Source of the DNA: Octadecabacter temperatus
Lineage (GTDB): Bacteria > Pseudomonadota > Alphaproteobacteria > Rhodobacterales > Rhodobacteraceae
Direction: 5' to 3'
Assembly (NCBI RefSeq): GCF_001187845.1
Contig: NZ_CP012160.1
Span: 868,001-932,000 of the forward strand
DNA length: 64,000 bases
Every line of letters begins with the position of its first letter. Position 1 is the first letter of the stretch. Below the pieces are notes generated by a model that saw only the letters and a program-made list of their open reading frames with translations, was not told where the DNA came from and did no database searches. The translations under genes and the position numbers were made by a program. Below, in pieces: positions 24,532-33,200 of the stretch.

Positions 24532-24896
24532 GCGAGGCTGCTGACAGTCTCCGATTAGACAAATGGCTCTGGCACGCGCGGTTTTTTAAATCGCGCGGGC
24601 TGGCCGCCGCGCTCGTTAAGTCAGGGCGCATTCGGGTGGATGGCACGCCTGTTTCCAAACCAAGTCGCGCGATCTCGGCCGGTGTGGTGCTGACTTTCCC
24701 AAAAGAAGACGAGGTGCGCATTGTTAAGGTGCTGGGTCTCGGCGTGCGGCGTGGACCAGCTCCGGAAGCACAAGCTTTATACGAAGATTTGACTCCGGCA
24801 CGTGAGCCGCGAATTAACCCATTAGAACATAGGGTTGGTGGGCGTCCGACCAAGAAGGACCGCCGTGACATGGACATCTTAAAGGGGTCCCGCTGA
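24528..24896 (+). CDS. S4-domain RNA-binding protein (HslR-like)
   Basis: The 122-residue basic protein begins with an S4 domain: [51 protein letters not shown]. This matches heat-shock protein 15 (HslR), which rescues 50S subunits carrying nascent peptide-tRNA, and related single-S4 proteins. The start is most likely TTG inside the helicase stop (TTGA), as used by ribD earlier in the window. The C-terminal tail is basic ([17 protein letters not shown]). Cotranscription with an RNA helicase suits a role in RNA or ribosome quality control. Confidence 0.88.
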   Translation: MSEAADSLRLDKWLWHARFFKSRGLAAALVKSGRIRVDGTPVSKPSRAISAGVVLTFPKEDEVRIVKVLGLGVRRGPAPEAQALYEDLTPAREPRINPLEHRVGGRPTKKDRRDMDILKGSR

Positions 24897-24972
24897 TACG
24901 GCCCTAATGTCAGGTCTTGAAGGTCTTGCGGGTGGTCGTTACAGACGCCGTGACCACAAAGGACACGAGACT

Positions 24973-25308
24973 ATGACCTACATCGTCAATGATGCCTGCA
25001 TTGCTTGCAAATACACTGATTGCGTTGAAGTTTGCCCCGTAGATTGCTTCTATGAGGGTGAGAACATGCTCGTGATTCATCCTGATGAATGTATCGACTG
25101 TGGCGTCTGTGAACCTGAATGCCCTGCGGACGCGATTCGCCCCGATACTGAGCCGGACATGGAAAAGTGGGTTGAGTTTAACCGCAAGTATTCCGAAAAA
25201 TGGCCGGTTATCATCACCAAGAAAGACCAATTGCCGACAGCCGAAGAGATGGACGGCAAAGAAGGCAAGATGGACCTGTTTTCTGAAGCGCCAGGTGAGG
25301 GCGGCTAA
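24973..25308 (+). CDS. fdxA: Seven-iron ferredoxin FdxA
   Basis: The 111-residue ferredoxin has the clusters C-x5-C-x(3)-C region ([19 protein letters not shown]) and C-x2-C-x2-C-x3-CP ([16 protein letters not shown]), which together ligate one 3Fe-4S and one 4Fe-4S centre. The C-terminal extension (about 50 residues, [13 protein letters not shown]) is usual for alphaproteobacterial FdxA. It transfers electrons in the cytoplasm; its partners are unknown. The frame extends upstream, but [13 protein letters not shown] at 24973 is the conserved start. The S4-fdxA-carD order appears conserved in this family. Confidence 0.96.
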   Translation: MTYIVNDACIACKYTDCVEVCPVDCFYEGENMLVIHPDECIDCGVCEPECPADAIRPDTEPDMEKWVEFNRKYSEKWPVIITKKDQLPTAEEMDGKEGKMDLFSEAPGEGG

Positions 25309-25321
25309 AACGCCGACGTGC

Positions 25322-25337
25322 AGCATATCAATATGCT
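25322..25337. promoter_or_regulatory. Short palindrome between fdxA and carD
   Basis: AGCATATCAATATGCT is a 7-bp inverted repeat with a two-base centre, 14 bases after fdxA and 150 before carD. It could be a protein-binding site or part of a weak terminator; no T-run follows. The rest of the 179-base gap shows nothing I can name. Confidence 0.35.
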
Positions 25338-25487
25338 AGTGGGAATCAGGCGATTTTTGTGCTATGATGGCTTTAATGCCGCGTTATTGCTGAACCAGAT
25401 TTGACGATGTGATCTGACGGAGACCTATGGTCGCCGCCGGATTTTTTGTCGTGTGGTGATGCTGAATTTGAGAGAAGGACCAGTAGA

Positions 25488-26000
25488 ATGGCCAAGAAGA
25501 AATATGATTACAGCCCGAATGATTTCGTCGTTTACCCCGCGCATGGGGTTGGCAAAATCGTTTCGATTGAAACGCAAGAAGTTGCAGGCTTTGAGCTGGA
25601 AATGTTCGTGATCGCGTTCGAAAAGGACAAGATGACGTTAAAGGTTCCGACGAATAAAGCGGAAGAAGTGGGCATGCGTTCGCTTGCGTCAGCCGATGTT
25701 GTTGCTGATTGCATGAAAACGCTGAAGGGCAAAGCGAAGGTCAAAAAGGCCATGTGGTCCCGCCGTGCGCAGGAATACGAGCAGAAGATCAACTCTGGCG
25801 ATCTGATCGCGATTGCTGAAGTTGTCCGTGACCTGCACCGTGCCGATGATCAGCGCGAGCAGAGCTATTCCGAACGTCAGCTGTACGAAGCCGCACTTGA
25901 GCGTCTGACACGTGAATTTGCGGCTGTTGGCAATGGCAACGAAACCGATGCAGGCAACGAGATCACGGATACACTTCAAAGCCGCGCATCTGCAGCCTAA
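25488..26000 (+). CDS. carD: CarD/CdnL-family RNA polymerase-binding regulator
   Basis: The 170-residue protein starts with the RNA-polymerase-interaction domain (DFVVYPAHGVGKIVSIETQEVAGFELEMFVI, residues about 11-45), followed by the helical DNA-contacting domain (VRDLHRADDQREQSYSERQLYEAALERLTREFAAV). Such proteins stabilise open complexes at many promoters, including rRNA genes, and support growth. The ATG at 25488 has a GAGAAGGAC ribosome-binding site; the upstream reading is not conserved. Length is normal for CdnL. A strong intrinsic terminator closes the transcript. Confidence 0.95.
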   Translation: MAKKKYDYSPNDFVVYPAHGVGKIVSIETQEVAGFELEMFVIAFEKDKMTLKVPTNKAEEVGMRSLASADVVADCMKTLKGKAKVKKAMWSRRAQEYEQKINSGDLIAIAEVVRDLHRADDQREQSYSERQLYEAALERLTREFAAVGNGNETDAGNEITDTLQSRASAA

Positions 26001-26020
26001 GTTTCTGTTAAAGAATTGAA

Positions 26021-26055
26021 AAAGCCGCCCCAAGTGGGCGGCTTTTGTTGTTTTT
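26021..26055 (+). terminator. Intrinsic terminator of carD
   Basis: AAAGCCGCCC (26021-26030) pairs with GGGCGGCTTT after a five-base loop, and TTTTG and a second T-run follow. Twenty bases after the carD stop. Confidence 0.93.
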
Positions 26056-26111
26056 AAGGAGGCTTAGCCAATCGCAAGGGCGCTTATGCCAGACGATCGA
26101 GAAAGTGAAAG

Positions 26112-27374
26112 TCAGAGCGCGCGATGTCCGATGTCGGTGCGATAAAAACCCTCGGGCCAATCGACCTGCTTGGTCATTGCGTAGGCGCGTGCGTGGGCGT
26201 CTTGAAGCGATGCGCCACGGGCCGTGATGTTGAGGACGCGGCCACCTGTCGCGATTGTTTGACCGTCTTTTTCTGCGGTGCCCGCGTGGAATGTCATTTC
26301 AGACGATGTTTCGGGAAGGGCGTCTAGACCTTTGATTGTTGAACCTTTTTCGTAAGATCCTGGGTAGCCGTTAGCGGCCATCACGATGGTCATCGCGTGA
26401 TCATCTGCCCATGTTGGTGAGACATCTGAGAGGCGGTTCTCGGCGCAGGCATGTAGAAGGTCTAAGGCTTGCGCGCCAAGCCGCATCATTAGGACCTGAC
26501 ATTCGGGATCCCCAAAGCGTACGTTGTATTCGACGAGGCGGGGCTTTCCGTCTTTGATCATTAGCCCTGCATAGAGGATGCCTTGAAACGGAGTGCCACG
26601 TTTGGCCATTTCAGCGACCGTTGGCTTTACGATTTCATTCAACGCAATGTCCGCGATGGCATCGGTAAGAACCGGAGCGGGCGAATAGGCGCCCATACCG
26701 CCGGTGTTCGGGCCTTCATCGCCGTCAAAGGCGCGTTTGTGGTCTTGTGCGGTGCCAACGGGAAGGACGGTTTCGCCGTCACAAAGGATAAAGAAAGACG
26801 CTTCTTCGCCATCCATGAATTCCTCAATAACGACTTCAGCGCCAGCAGCGCCAAACTGACCACCAAGCATATCATCAATTGCAGAGTGCGCGGTTTCGAG
26901 GTCCATCGCGACTACAACGCCTTTACCGGCCGCAAGTCCATCGGCCTTGATCACGATAGGCGCGCCTTGCTGATCGACATAGGCATGCGCCTGCGTCGCG
27001 TCCGTAAAGTGCCCATAACCGGCTGTTGGCGCGTCGCATGCGTCGCAGATTGCTTTTGTGAAAGCTTTGGACGATTCCAACTGCGCCGCGGCTTTGGAAC
27101 ATCCGAAAACGACAAGCCCGTTTCCGCGTAAAATATCCGCGACACCAGCGGCGAGGGGGGCTTCTGGCCCGATGATGACGAACTCAACCGCGTTTTCTGC
27201 GCAGAACGCCGCGACTGCATCGCCATTTTCGATGTCCAGATCAGCACATTCAGCGATTTGGGCGATTCCAGCATTGCCAGGGGCAACAATTAGGCGATCA
27301 CATTTAGGGTTTTGCTTTACGGCCCATGCAAGTGAATGTTCGCGTCCGCCGCCGCCCAAGATAAGGATGTTCAT
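26112..27374 (-). CDS. purD: Phosphoribosylamine-glycine ligase PurD
   Basis: The 420-residue ATP-grasp enzyme begins MNILILGGGGREHSLAWAV and contains FVIIGPEAPLAAG, the ATP-grasp lysine segment IVIKADGLAAGKGVVVA, and the GPNTGGMGAYSPAP and EYNVRFGDPE signatures. It makes glycinamide ribonucleotide, the second step of purine synthesis. The long upstream extension of the open frame overlaps xseA and is not part of the gene; the ATG at 27374 is the conserved start. It diverges from xseA across 64 bases. Confidence 0.96.
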   Translation of the reverse strand: MNILILGGGGREHSLAWAVKQNPKCDRLIVAPGNAGIAQIAECADLDIENGDAVAAFCAENAVEFVIIGPEAPLAAGVADILRGNGLVVFGCSKAAAQLESSKAFTKAICDACDAPTAGYGHFTDATQAHAYVDQQGAPIVIKADGLAAGKGVVVAMDLETAHSAIDDMLGGQFGAAGAEVVIEEFMDGEEASFFILCDGETVLPVGTAQDHKRAFDGDEGPNTGGMGAYSPAPVLTDAIADIALNEIVKPTVAEMAKRGTPFQGILYAGLMIKDGKPRLVEYNVRFGDPECQVLMMRLGAQALDLLHACAENRLSDVSPTWADDHAMTIVMAANGYPGSYEKGSTIKGLDALPETSSEMTFHAGTAEKDGQTIATGGRVLNITARGASLQDAHARAYAMTKQVDWPEGFYRTDIGHRAL

Positions 27375-27438
27375 CAGCTGTTTCCCTTCCGCTTTGCTGC
27401 CGTTTAAGGTGCGCAGGAAGTCAGCACAAGAGCACCCA

Positions 27439-28848
27439 ATGGACCTAATTGACGAACCCGAAGCCGCAGGCAATACCCCTGAATTTACGGTGAGCGAGCT
27501 TTCAGGCGCAGTGAAACGCGCCATTGAGGGCGAATTTGGCCATGTGCGGGTCAAAGCAGAAGTGGGGCGCGTCGTGCAGGCGCGATCAGGACATTTGTAT
27601 TTTGACCTTAAGGATGATCGCAATGTTCTGGCCTGCACCACGTGGAAAGGGCAGGTTTCGGAACTTTCGGTTATCCCCGAAGAAGGCATGGAGGTCGTCG
27701 TTCACGGCCGAATGACCACGTTCGGTAGCCAATCCAAATACCAATTGAACGCAACTGAAGTTTCTGTGGCGGGTGTGGGCGCGCTCATGGCGATGCTTGA
27801 TAAGCGCAAAAAGGCGCTTGAGGCTGAGGGGCTGTTTGCGGCGGATCGAAAGCAAGGCCTGCCGTTTTTACCTGAAGTTATCGGCGTTGTGACATCGCCG
27901 ACAGGTGCGGTAATTCGTGATATTCTGCATCGCTTGCGGGACCGTTTTCCACGCAAGGTGATCGTTTGGCCAGTGGCAGTTCAGGGCAAAGAGTGCGCCC
28001 CGCAAGTGGCGCGTGCGATTGAGGGGTTCAATGCAATGACGCCAGGGGGCGCATTGCCACGTCCAGATTTGATTATCGTGGCGCGTGGGGGCGGCTCTAT
28101 TGAGGATCTTTGGGGGTTTAACGAAGAAGCCGTGGCACGCGCGACGGCTGCATCTTCCATCCCTCTTATCTCGGCCGTTGGGCATGAAACCGATACGACA
28201 TTGATCGATTTCGTATCTGATCAACGTGCGCCTACACCGTCTGCGGCCGCCGAAATGGCGGTTCCGGTACGGTTGGATTTGATGGCTGCAGTAGACCAGA
28301 TGGGCGCGCGCGCATCCCGCGCTGTGAGTGATGCAGTGGTGCGGCGTAAACAGCGTGTCGCGGATCTGGCACGGGTGCTTCCGAAACCGGAACAGCTGAC
28401 CGAAGACGCCAAACAACGGTTTGATTATTGGTCAGAAAAACTGGATGCAGCGCTTCAGGCACGCGTTGGTGTCGGGCGTTTGCGTCTGGGAGAAGTCGCA
28501 GGCCATCTGCGCCCGAGCATGTTGAACAACCGGATCATCCAAGGGCGTGAGCGATTGGACAGCCGAAATGCGCGGCTTGTTTCGGCGGCCGTGACCCAAA
28601 CTCAACGCCAACGTAGCCGTCTGGATGCATTGGACCGGATGCGCGAAACATTGGGCTATCGCGAAACTTTGAAGCGTGGTTATGCCGTGGTGCGGGGGGA
28701 TGGCGATGTCGTCACGACGGCGAAAGCTGCAAAAGCCGCTACCTCACTTGAAATCGAATTCGCCGATGGAAAAATGAAACCTGCGGGCAAACAAACCCTC
28801 AAAGCCAAAACCAAAATTCCTGCCCCTGATCAAGGCAGTCTCTTTTAG
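27439..28848 (+). CDS. xseA: Exodeoxyribonuclease VII large subunit
   Basis: The 469-residue protein has the N-terminal OB fold (FTVSELSGAVKRAIEGEFGHVRVKAEVGR, then GHLYFDLKDDRNVLAC), the catalytic core with GVVTSPTGAVIRDILHRLRDRFP, and IIVARGGGSIEDLWGFNEEAVARA plus SAVGHETDTTLIDFVSDQRAPTPSAAAE, followed by a long coiled coil. XseA with the small subunit XseB degrades single-stranded DNA from both ends. XseB is not encoded next to it. The ATG at 27439 fits the family N-terminus. It ends in a short region holding an inverted copy of a dispersed motif. Confidence 0.96.
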   Translation: MDLIDEPEAAGNTPEFTVSELSGAVKRAIEGEFGHVRVKAEVGRVVQARSGHLYFDLKDDRNVLACTTWKGQVSELSVIPEEGMEVVVHGRMTTFGSQSKYQLNATEVSVAGVGALMAMLDKRKKALEAEGLFAADRKQGLPFLPEVIGVVTSPTGAVIRDILHRLRDRFPRKVIVWPVAVQGKECAPQVARAIEGFNAMTPGGALPRPDLIIVARGGGSIEDLWGFNEEAVARATAASSIPLISAVGHETDTTLIDFVSDQRAPTPSAAAEMAVPVRLDLMAAVDQMGARASRAVSDAVVRRKQRVADLARVLPKPEQLTEDAKQRFDYWSEKLDAALQARVGVGRLRLGEVAGHLRPSMLNNRIIQGRERLDSRNARLVSAAVTQTQRQRSRLDALDRMRETLGYRETLKRGYAVVRGDGDVVTTAKAAKAATSLEIEFADGKMKPAGKQTLKAKTKIPAPDQGSLF

Positions 28849-28892
28849 CTTTCTTTGGCTTCTAAATACTCAAAATACCGCCCGCTGCCTCA
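28849..28892 (-). repeat. Dispersed intergenic motif, copy D (inverted)
   Basis: Read on the minus strand, GGCAGCGGGCGGTATTTTGA is followed by GTATTTAGAAGCCAAAGAAAG. This is the motif of 16541, 19864 and 63014 in reverse orientation. It fills the whole space between the convergent stops of xseA and the next gene and includes the latter's TGA. Confidence 0.5.
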
Positions 28893-29282
28893 GGCACCAA
28901 CGCCGCCGCAAACCAATGGTTCCGTTTCAGCAAGCTGATATAGGATCGATCCAGCAACGCGACCGACAAAATCTGCACGTATCTGACCGTCATTGTCATA
29001 GACATACCAGCATTGCGGGTCAGGCTCACTTTCATAAGTAAAACAGATGCTTGGCCCAATTTCAGTTGGAACTTCGGACCATTTTCCAACTTCACACTCA
29101 CCGCCAATGAACGACCAGATCACCTGACGGTTCGGCGCGTAATATTCAATGCCGTAAGGGCCCGTTGCGTTGGAATAGGTCAAGGTTTTACCTGTTACCA
29201 AAGCCTCGAAGGCATCCCCGTCGATTGGAGTTTCGGCCCATGCGGGGCTGGCTAGTACAAGAGTAATGATAAATGTACGCAT
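28890..29282 (-). CDS. Small exported protein of unknown function
   Basis: The 130-residue protein has a signal peptide MRTFIITLVLASPAWA-E, with cleavage near residue 16, and a mature part rich in aromatic residues with four cysteines (GGECEV, SICFTY, PQCWYV, LVCGGV), suggesting disulfides in the periplasm. No known domain is recognised. The longer frame upstream overlaps alkB and lacks a signal peptide at its start, so the ATG at 29282 is chosen. It lies immediately downstream of alkB on the same strand, 46 bases after its stop, and may share its transcript. Its signal peptide resembles that of the 503-937 protein, but the mature parts do not align by eye. Confidence 0.78.
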   Translation of the reverse strand: MRTFIITLVLASPAWAETPIDGDAFEALVTGKTLTYSNATGPYGIEYYAPNRQVIWSFIGGECEVGKWSEVPTEIGPSICFTYESEPDPQCWYVYDNDGQIRADFVGRVAGSILYQLAETEPLVCGGVGA

Positions 29283-29328
29283 GCCCGAATTCTGGCAGAA
29301 ACGGCACCGCGCGGAAAGTCCAAAGTCG

Positions 29329-30369
29329 CTATTGCGAAGGCTGTTGCCACTGCGCGGCATGTGGATCCATGACGCGGCGCCAAAGACGCGGATAAAGCGC
29401 AACACAGGCCATAACCGGCAAGGAGCGTGGCAACATCGGCATGTCGTCACTTAACCGCAACGCTGGGAACGCACGCGCGGGATGGGCGTGGTGATCCGAA
29501 TGGCGCGGCGCGTTTAGCATTAACGCAGAGGACATTAGGTGTGGTGCGTTCCAAGAATGGCGTGCACCCACTGGTTCGGGTTTGCCGTTCTCCAAGATGC
29601 GCCGCGACAGCCCGTAATGTTGTACATAATCAGACAACATCAGCTGCGTTTGGGCAAACCCAGCAAGACACAAAGCTGCCAGAACACCGGTCGCGCCGCC
29701 AATGACTGCAGCGGTAATCACCGCAAGCGCGGCACCGACAACATAGGCGTAATAAGGATGGCGCCACCAAGGACGACCAGATTGTGGAAAACGGCGGTTC
29801 TCGGCGCGAAGACCTTCGCGAAAGCCGCCTTTCCATGCTCTTGCAAAGAAACGATAAAAACTTTCACCACTGCGTGCCGTGCTCGGGTCGGATTTCGTGC
29901 CGACATGGACATGATGCACCAATGTATGCGCTGAGAGGTGATGCCCGAACAGGACCGAAATATAGATCCAGCGCCCCATGCGGCGAAGCCAACGGCCGGG
30001 GCGATGGATGAGTTCGTGGGCGTTTGAATTGCTAACTTGCCCCATAAACAGCCCCGCAGCCGTGAAGACGACCAGCTTTTCCCACAGGACAAGATCGGTC
30101 CAGCCGCTAAGTGCCGCGACGACCAAGAGCCACAGTGCAAAATGCGCCAGCGACAACGCAACAGACAAACGGTCAGCCGAAGGAAACTCGTCGCCTTCAA
30201 CTGTCGTCAGGGTCCGGCTGATCAGCATGTCCAGACTTGCGGTCAGTGCTGTCATCCAAAACAGGCCCGCAACAGCCCAAATCCCACCCCAAATCGCGCC
30301 AGCAGCGATAAGTGTAGGCGCCATCAAAGTGACGATTGAGAAGATTGGCATCGGGTTTTGCACAGGCAT
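29329..30369 (-). CDS. alkB: AlkB-like integral-membrane alkane 1-monooxygenase
   Basis: The 346-residue protein has several hydrophobic segments and the histidine boxes of the AlkB branch of membrane di-iron hydroxylases: NAHELIHRPGR, FGHHLSAHTLVHHVHVGT followed by the AlkB-typical DPSTARSGESFYRFF, and NAPRHSDHHAHPARAFP. In characterised members these ligate two irons that hydroxylate medium-chain alkanes with rubredoxin as donor. No rubredoxin is fused or adjacent. The second box is a variant (HHLSAHTLVHH in place of EHNRGHH), so a fatty or terpenoid substrate rather than alkanes cannot be excluded. It diverges from ftsY. Confidence 0.85.
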   Translation of the reverse strand: MPVQNPMPIFSIVTLMAPTLIAAGAIWGGIWAVAGLFWMTALTASLDMLISRTLTTVEGDEFPSADRLSVALSLAHFALWLLVVAALSGWTDLVLWEKLVVFTAAGLFMGQVSNSNAHELIHRPGRWLRRMGRWIYISVLFGHHLSAHTLVHHVHVGTKSDPSTARSGESFYRFFARAWKGGFREGLRAENRRFPQSGRPWWRHPYYAYVVGAALAVITAAVIGGATGVLAALCLAGFAQTQLMLSDYVQHYGLSRRILENGKPEPVGARHSWNAPHLMSSALMLNAPRHSDHHAHPARAFPALRLSDDMPMLPRSLPVMACVALYPRLWRRVMDPHAAQWQQPSQ

Positions 30370-30513
30370 GCTCGCGATATAGGTGGAATTTGCGCAAATC
30401 TAACGCGACATGGCGTCTCAAGCGAGGCTTGGATAAGGAATTTTCGTGGTGGCGGGTTACTTCCGCGCATTTGGCCTATTAAGTGTTACCAAAGCCTTAG
30501 TTCGGAGCCCTCA

Positions 30514-32268
30514 ATGGCGTTTTTCAAGAAGCTCAAAGACCGTTTGTTCAAATCATCCTCAAAAATTGAGGAAGGGTTGGACGCTATCATTGAAGATGGT
30601 GGCGTAGAGGAAGAAATTGAGGCGGTCGAGCCGGACGATGCGGCCGTTGCTGAGGCACAGGCCGCTGAGGAAGCACAAGCCGCCCTTGCCGCAGAAGAAG
30701 CGGCCCGGGTGGAAGCCGCGCGCGTGGCCGAGGTTGAGCGTGAACAAGAAGCGGCGCGTTTGGCTGAAGAAGAGCGCGCGCGTGAAGCAGCGCTGAAAGC
30801 TGAAGAATTGGCGAAAGCTGAACGCGAAGCTGAAGCAGCCCGTCAAGAAGAAGCGCGCAAAGAAGCTGAAATTGAACAGCGTGAAGCAGAGGCGCGTGCG
30901 ATGGCCGAACAAGCCGAAAAAGAACGTCAGGCTGCGGAAGAGGCGGCACGCATTGCTGCTGAAAAGGCGCAAGCGGAAGCCGATGCAAAGGCGATCGAAG
31001 AGGCCAAAGCCAAGGCAGACGCCGCAGAGGTCGCGCGACTGGAAGCTGAGCGGTTAGAGCGAGAGCAAGCGGCGCAAGCTGCGGAAGCTGAACGCCTAGC
31101 TCAAGAAGCGGAACGCGCTGAGGCGGCACGTGTGGCAGAAGCCGCGCGTCTGGAAGAAGTGGCGCGTCAGGCCGAAGCTAAACAGTTGGCAGAGGACGCT
31201 CGTCGTGCAGAAGAAGCGCAGCAAGCCAGCGAAGCGCGTGAAGCGGAATTGGCGCGTCAGGCGCAAGCGCAAGCTGAAGAAGAGGCAAAGCGCGCAGAAG
31301 AATTACAGCGTGCAGAGGCCGCGCGCAAAGCCGAAGAAGAGCGCCTTGAGGCAGAGCGGGCAGCACAAGAAAAAGCCGCTAAGCCGGGCTTGCTTGGGCG
31401 GTTGCTTGGGCGCGGTGAAAAGAAAACCGTCGTACGCCGCGAGTTGGACGACGACATGTTGGAACGCCTTGAAGAGCTGTTGATCAGCGCGGATATGGGC
31501 GTCGACACAGCCCTGCGCGTGACGTCTAATATGGCGGAAGGGCGGTTCGGAAAACGACTTTCTACGCAAGAAATTAAAGAATTACTTGCTGGTGAAATCA
31601 CCCGCATTATGGAACCTGTCGCGCGTCCGATGCCGCTTTACCCGACCAAACCGCAGGTCGTGCTGGTGGTTGGCGTGAACGGATCTGGTAAGACGACGAC
31701 GATTGGCAAGCTCGCCAGTCAGTTTCAGGCAGCTGGTAAAAAGGTGGTAATCGCAGCGGGCGACACTTTCCGCGCGGCTGCGGTTGAACAATTGCAGGTC
31801 TGGGGTGATCGCGCAGGCGTTCCAGTTTTGACGGCACCCGAAGGATCGGATCCCGCATCATTGGCATTCGAAGCGATGGAACAGGCCGCGCGCGACGGGG
31901 CTGATCTGTTGATGATCGACACCGCCGGACGCCTTCAAAACCGCTCGGATTTGATGGAAGAGCTGCAAAAAATCGTGCGTGTGATCCGCAAGAAAGACCC
32001 CGACGCGCCGCACAACACCCTGTTGGTGTTGGACGCGACGACGGGGCAGAATGCGTTGTCACAGGTTAAGACGTTTCAGGAACTTGCCGACGTCAGCGGT
32101 TTGGTGATGACCAAGCTGGATGGCACGGCAAAGGGCGGCGTGCTGGTCGCATTGGCCGATAAGTTCGGCCTTCCAATTCATGCAATCGGCGTGGGCGAGC
32201 AGATTGATGATCTCGCGCCGTTTGACCCTGAAGAATTTGCAGCTGCACTAACAGGACTTGAGTTATGA
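30514..32268 (+). CDS. ftsY: Signal recognition particle receptor FtsY with a very long coiled-coil N-terminus
   Basis: The C-terminal NG domain (from about residue 290) is a standard FtsY GTPase: the N-subdomain around LLGRLLGRGEKKTVVRRELDDDMLERLEELL, G1 GVNGSGKTTTIGKLA (about residue 387), DTFRAAAVEQL, DTAGRLQN and TKLDGTAKGG. The preceding 250 residues are almost entirely alanine, glutamate, lysine, arginine and glutamine in heptad-like runs (EEAARVEAARVAEVEREQEAARLAEEE and similar), an extended coiled coil or single helix. This acidic domain probably mediates membrane association, as the acidic A domain does in other FtsY proteins, but is unusually long. The ATG at 30514 (MAFFKKLKDRLFKSSSKIEEGLD) is the conserved start. 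Confidence 0.95.
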   Translation: MAFFKKLKDRLFKSSSKIEEGLDAIIEDGGVEEEIEAVEPDDAAVAEAQAAEEAQAALAAEEAARVEAARVAEVEREQEAARLAEEERAREAALKAEELAKAEREAEAARQEEARKEAEIEQREAEARAMAEQAEKERQAAEEAARIAAEKAQAEADAKAIEEAKAKADAAEVARLEAERLEREQAAQAAEAERLAQEAERAEAARVAEAARLEEVARQAEAKQLAEDARRAEEAQQASEAREAELARQAQAQAEEEAKRAEELQRAEAARKAEEERLEAERAAQEKAAKPGLLGRLLGRGEKKTVVRRELDDDMLERLEELLISADMGVDTALRVTSNMAEGRFGKRLSTQEIKELLAGEITRIMEPVARPMPLYPTKPQVVLVVGVNGSGKTTTIGKLASQFQAAGKKVVIAAGDTFRAAAVEQLQVWGDRAGVPVLTAPEGSDPASLAFEAMEQAARDGADLLMIDTAGRLQNRSDLMEELQKIVRVIRKKDPDAPHNTLLVLDATTGQNALSQVKTFQELADVSGLVMTKLDGTAKGGVLVALADKFGLPIHAIGVGEQIDDLAPFDPEEFAAALTGLEL

Positions 32269-33200
32269 GAGGTTATGTATTCGCCGCGCTGATGTTCTGC
32301 GCTGGCCAAGTTTCGGCACAAGAACGCATGGAGATGTCGGCGTGCCAACAAGGTTGGGCAACCGTGGTCCCAATGATCACGCCAGACGCACAGCTTCCGC
32401 AAATGTCAGTAACTGACGATGGTTGGTGCCAGATCGATGATTTGACGCTGCCAATAGATTTGAACTCGTCATTTAAGGTTGAAACGTTTCGTTGGCGCGC
32501 ATCGGATATGGCGCGGGTCGTTGAGGAAGGCTTGCCTCCTCGTGCCCTTGAAATTGAGGGCATCGGGTTCGCTGTTTCGGCACAAACCGGTGATCCGGTT
32601 TTTGACTACCTGCTGGAGCTTCAATCCTCTGCCGCTAACTCGGGTTTTGGGCTTTCGGTGCGCTGGGACGGCGTGCAAAACGCGGTCTTTGTAGATGAGG
32701 CTTACGTTGATTTCTTTGTTGGAAACCGGATCGAAGCCACCGCGCGCATCGATGGTGTGGATCTTACAGATCAGACAACGATGCAAACCAGCGTCGGCAG
32801 TATGGGGCTGAAAGACCTAATCGTAACCACACAGTTCGCAGGCTGGTTTGAGACCTATGTCGCGCTGCCATTGGGGACGGGTTTGCTAACTCAAGATGGA
32901 ATTGCACCCGAGGTTCAGGTTCAAAACCTTCAATCGCAAGCGATTGAAATTATTAATAATATGCCGGACAGTATTGTCCCATCTACGAGCCGTGACGCGC
33001 TAGGTGCATTTATTCAAGACTTACCCGGACCACGCGGAACTGCCCGCCTACAACTGAGCGCGAACCCACCTCTTGGGGCTGCTCGCATGACACCGTTTGC
33101 ACTGTTGGGGCGTGAGCCGACGCTGGATGAAATCGTCGAACTGGGTTTAGGCGGCGTTGCGCTTTTATTCACGTGGACACCAACAGGGGATGACAAATGA
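32265..33200 (+). CDS. Exported protein of unknown function, first of a tandem pair
   Basis: This 311-residue protein starts inside the ftsY stop (ATGA), so translation is coupled. The N-terminus YVFAALMFCAGQVSA-Q is a Sec signal peptide. Two cysteines near the front (SACQQGW, DGWCQIDDL) may form a disulfide. A central segment FRWRASDMARVVEEGLPPRALEIEGI and a C-terminal LPGPRGTARLQLSANPPLG ... LLFTWTP align by eye with the next protein. No catalytic motif is seen; the beta-rich pattern suggests a periplasmic lipid- or envelope-binding protein, perhaps of a DUF2125/AsmA-like type, which is a guess. Linkage to the SRP receptor gene is the most telling clue. Confidence 0.83.
   Translation: MRGYVFAALMFCAGQVSAQERMEMSACQQGWATVVPMITPDAQLPQMSVTDDGWCQIDDLTLPIDLNSSFKVETFRWRASDMARVVEEGLPPRALEIEGIGFAVSAQTGDPVFDYLLELQSSAANSGFGLSVRWDGVQNAVFVDEAYVDFFVGNRIEATARIDGVDLTDQTTMQTSVGSMGLKDLIVTTQFAGWFETYVALPLGTGLLTQDGIAPEVQVQNLQSQAIEIINNMPDSIVPSTSRDALGAFIQDLPGPRGTARLQLSANPPLGAARMTPFALLGREPTLDEIVELGLGGVALLFTWTPTGDDK

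Noticed and set aside
27375-27689. N-terminal extension of purD on the minus strand
   Set aside because: It overlaps the conserved start of xseA in antisense and has no similarity to PurD, which begins at MNILILGGGG.
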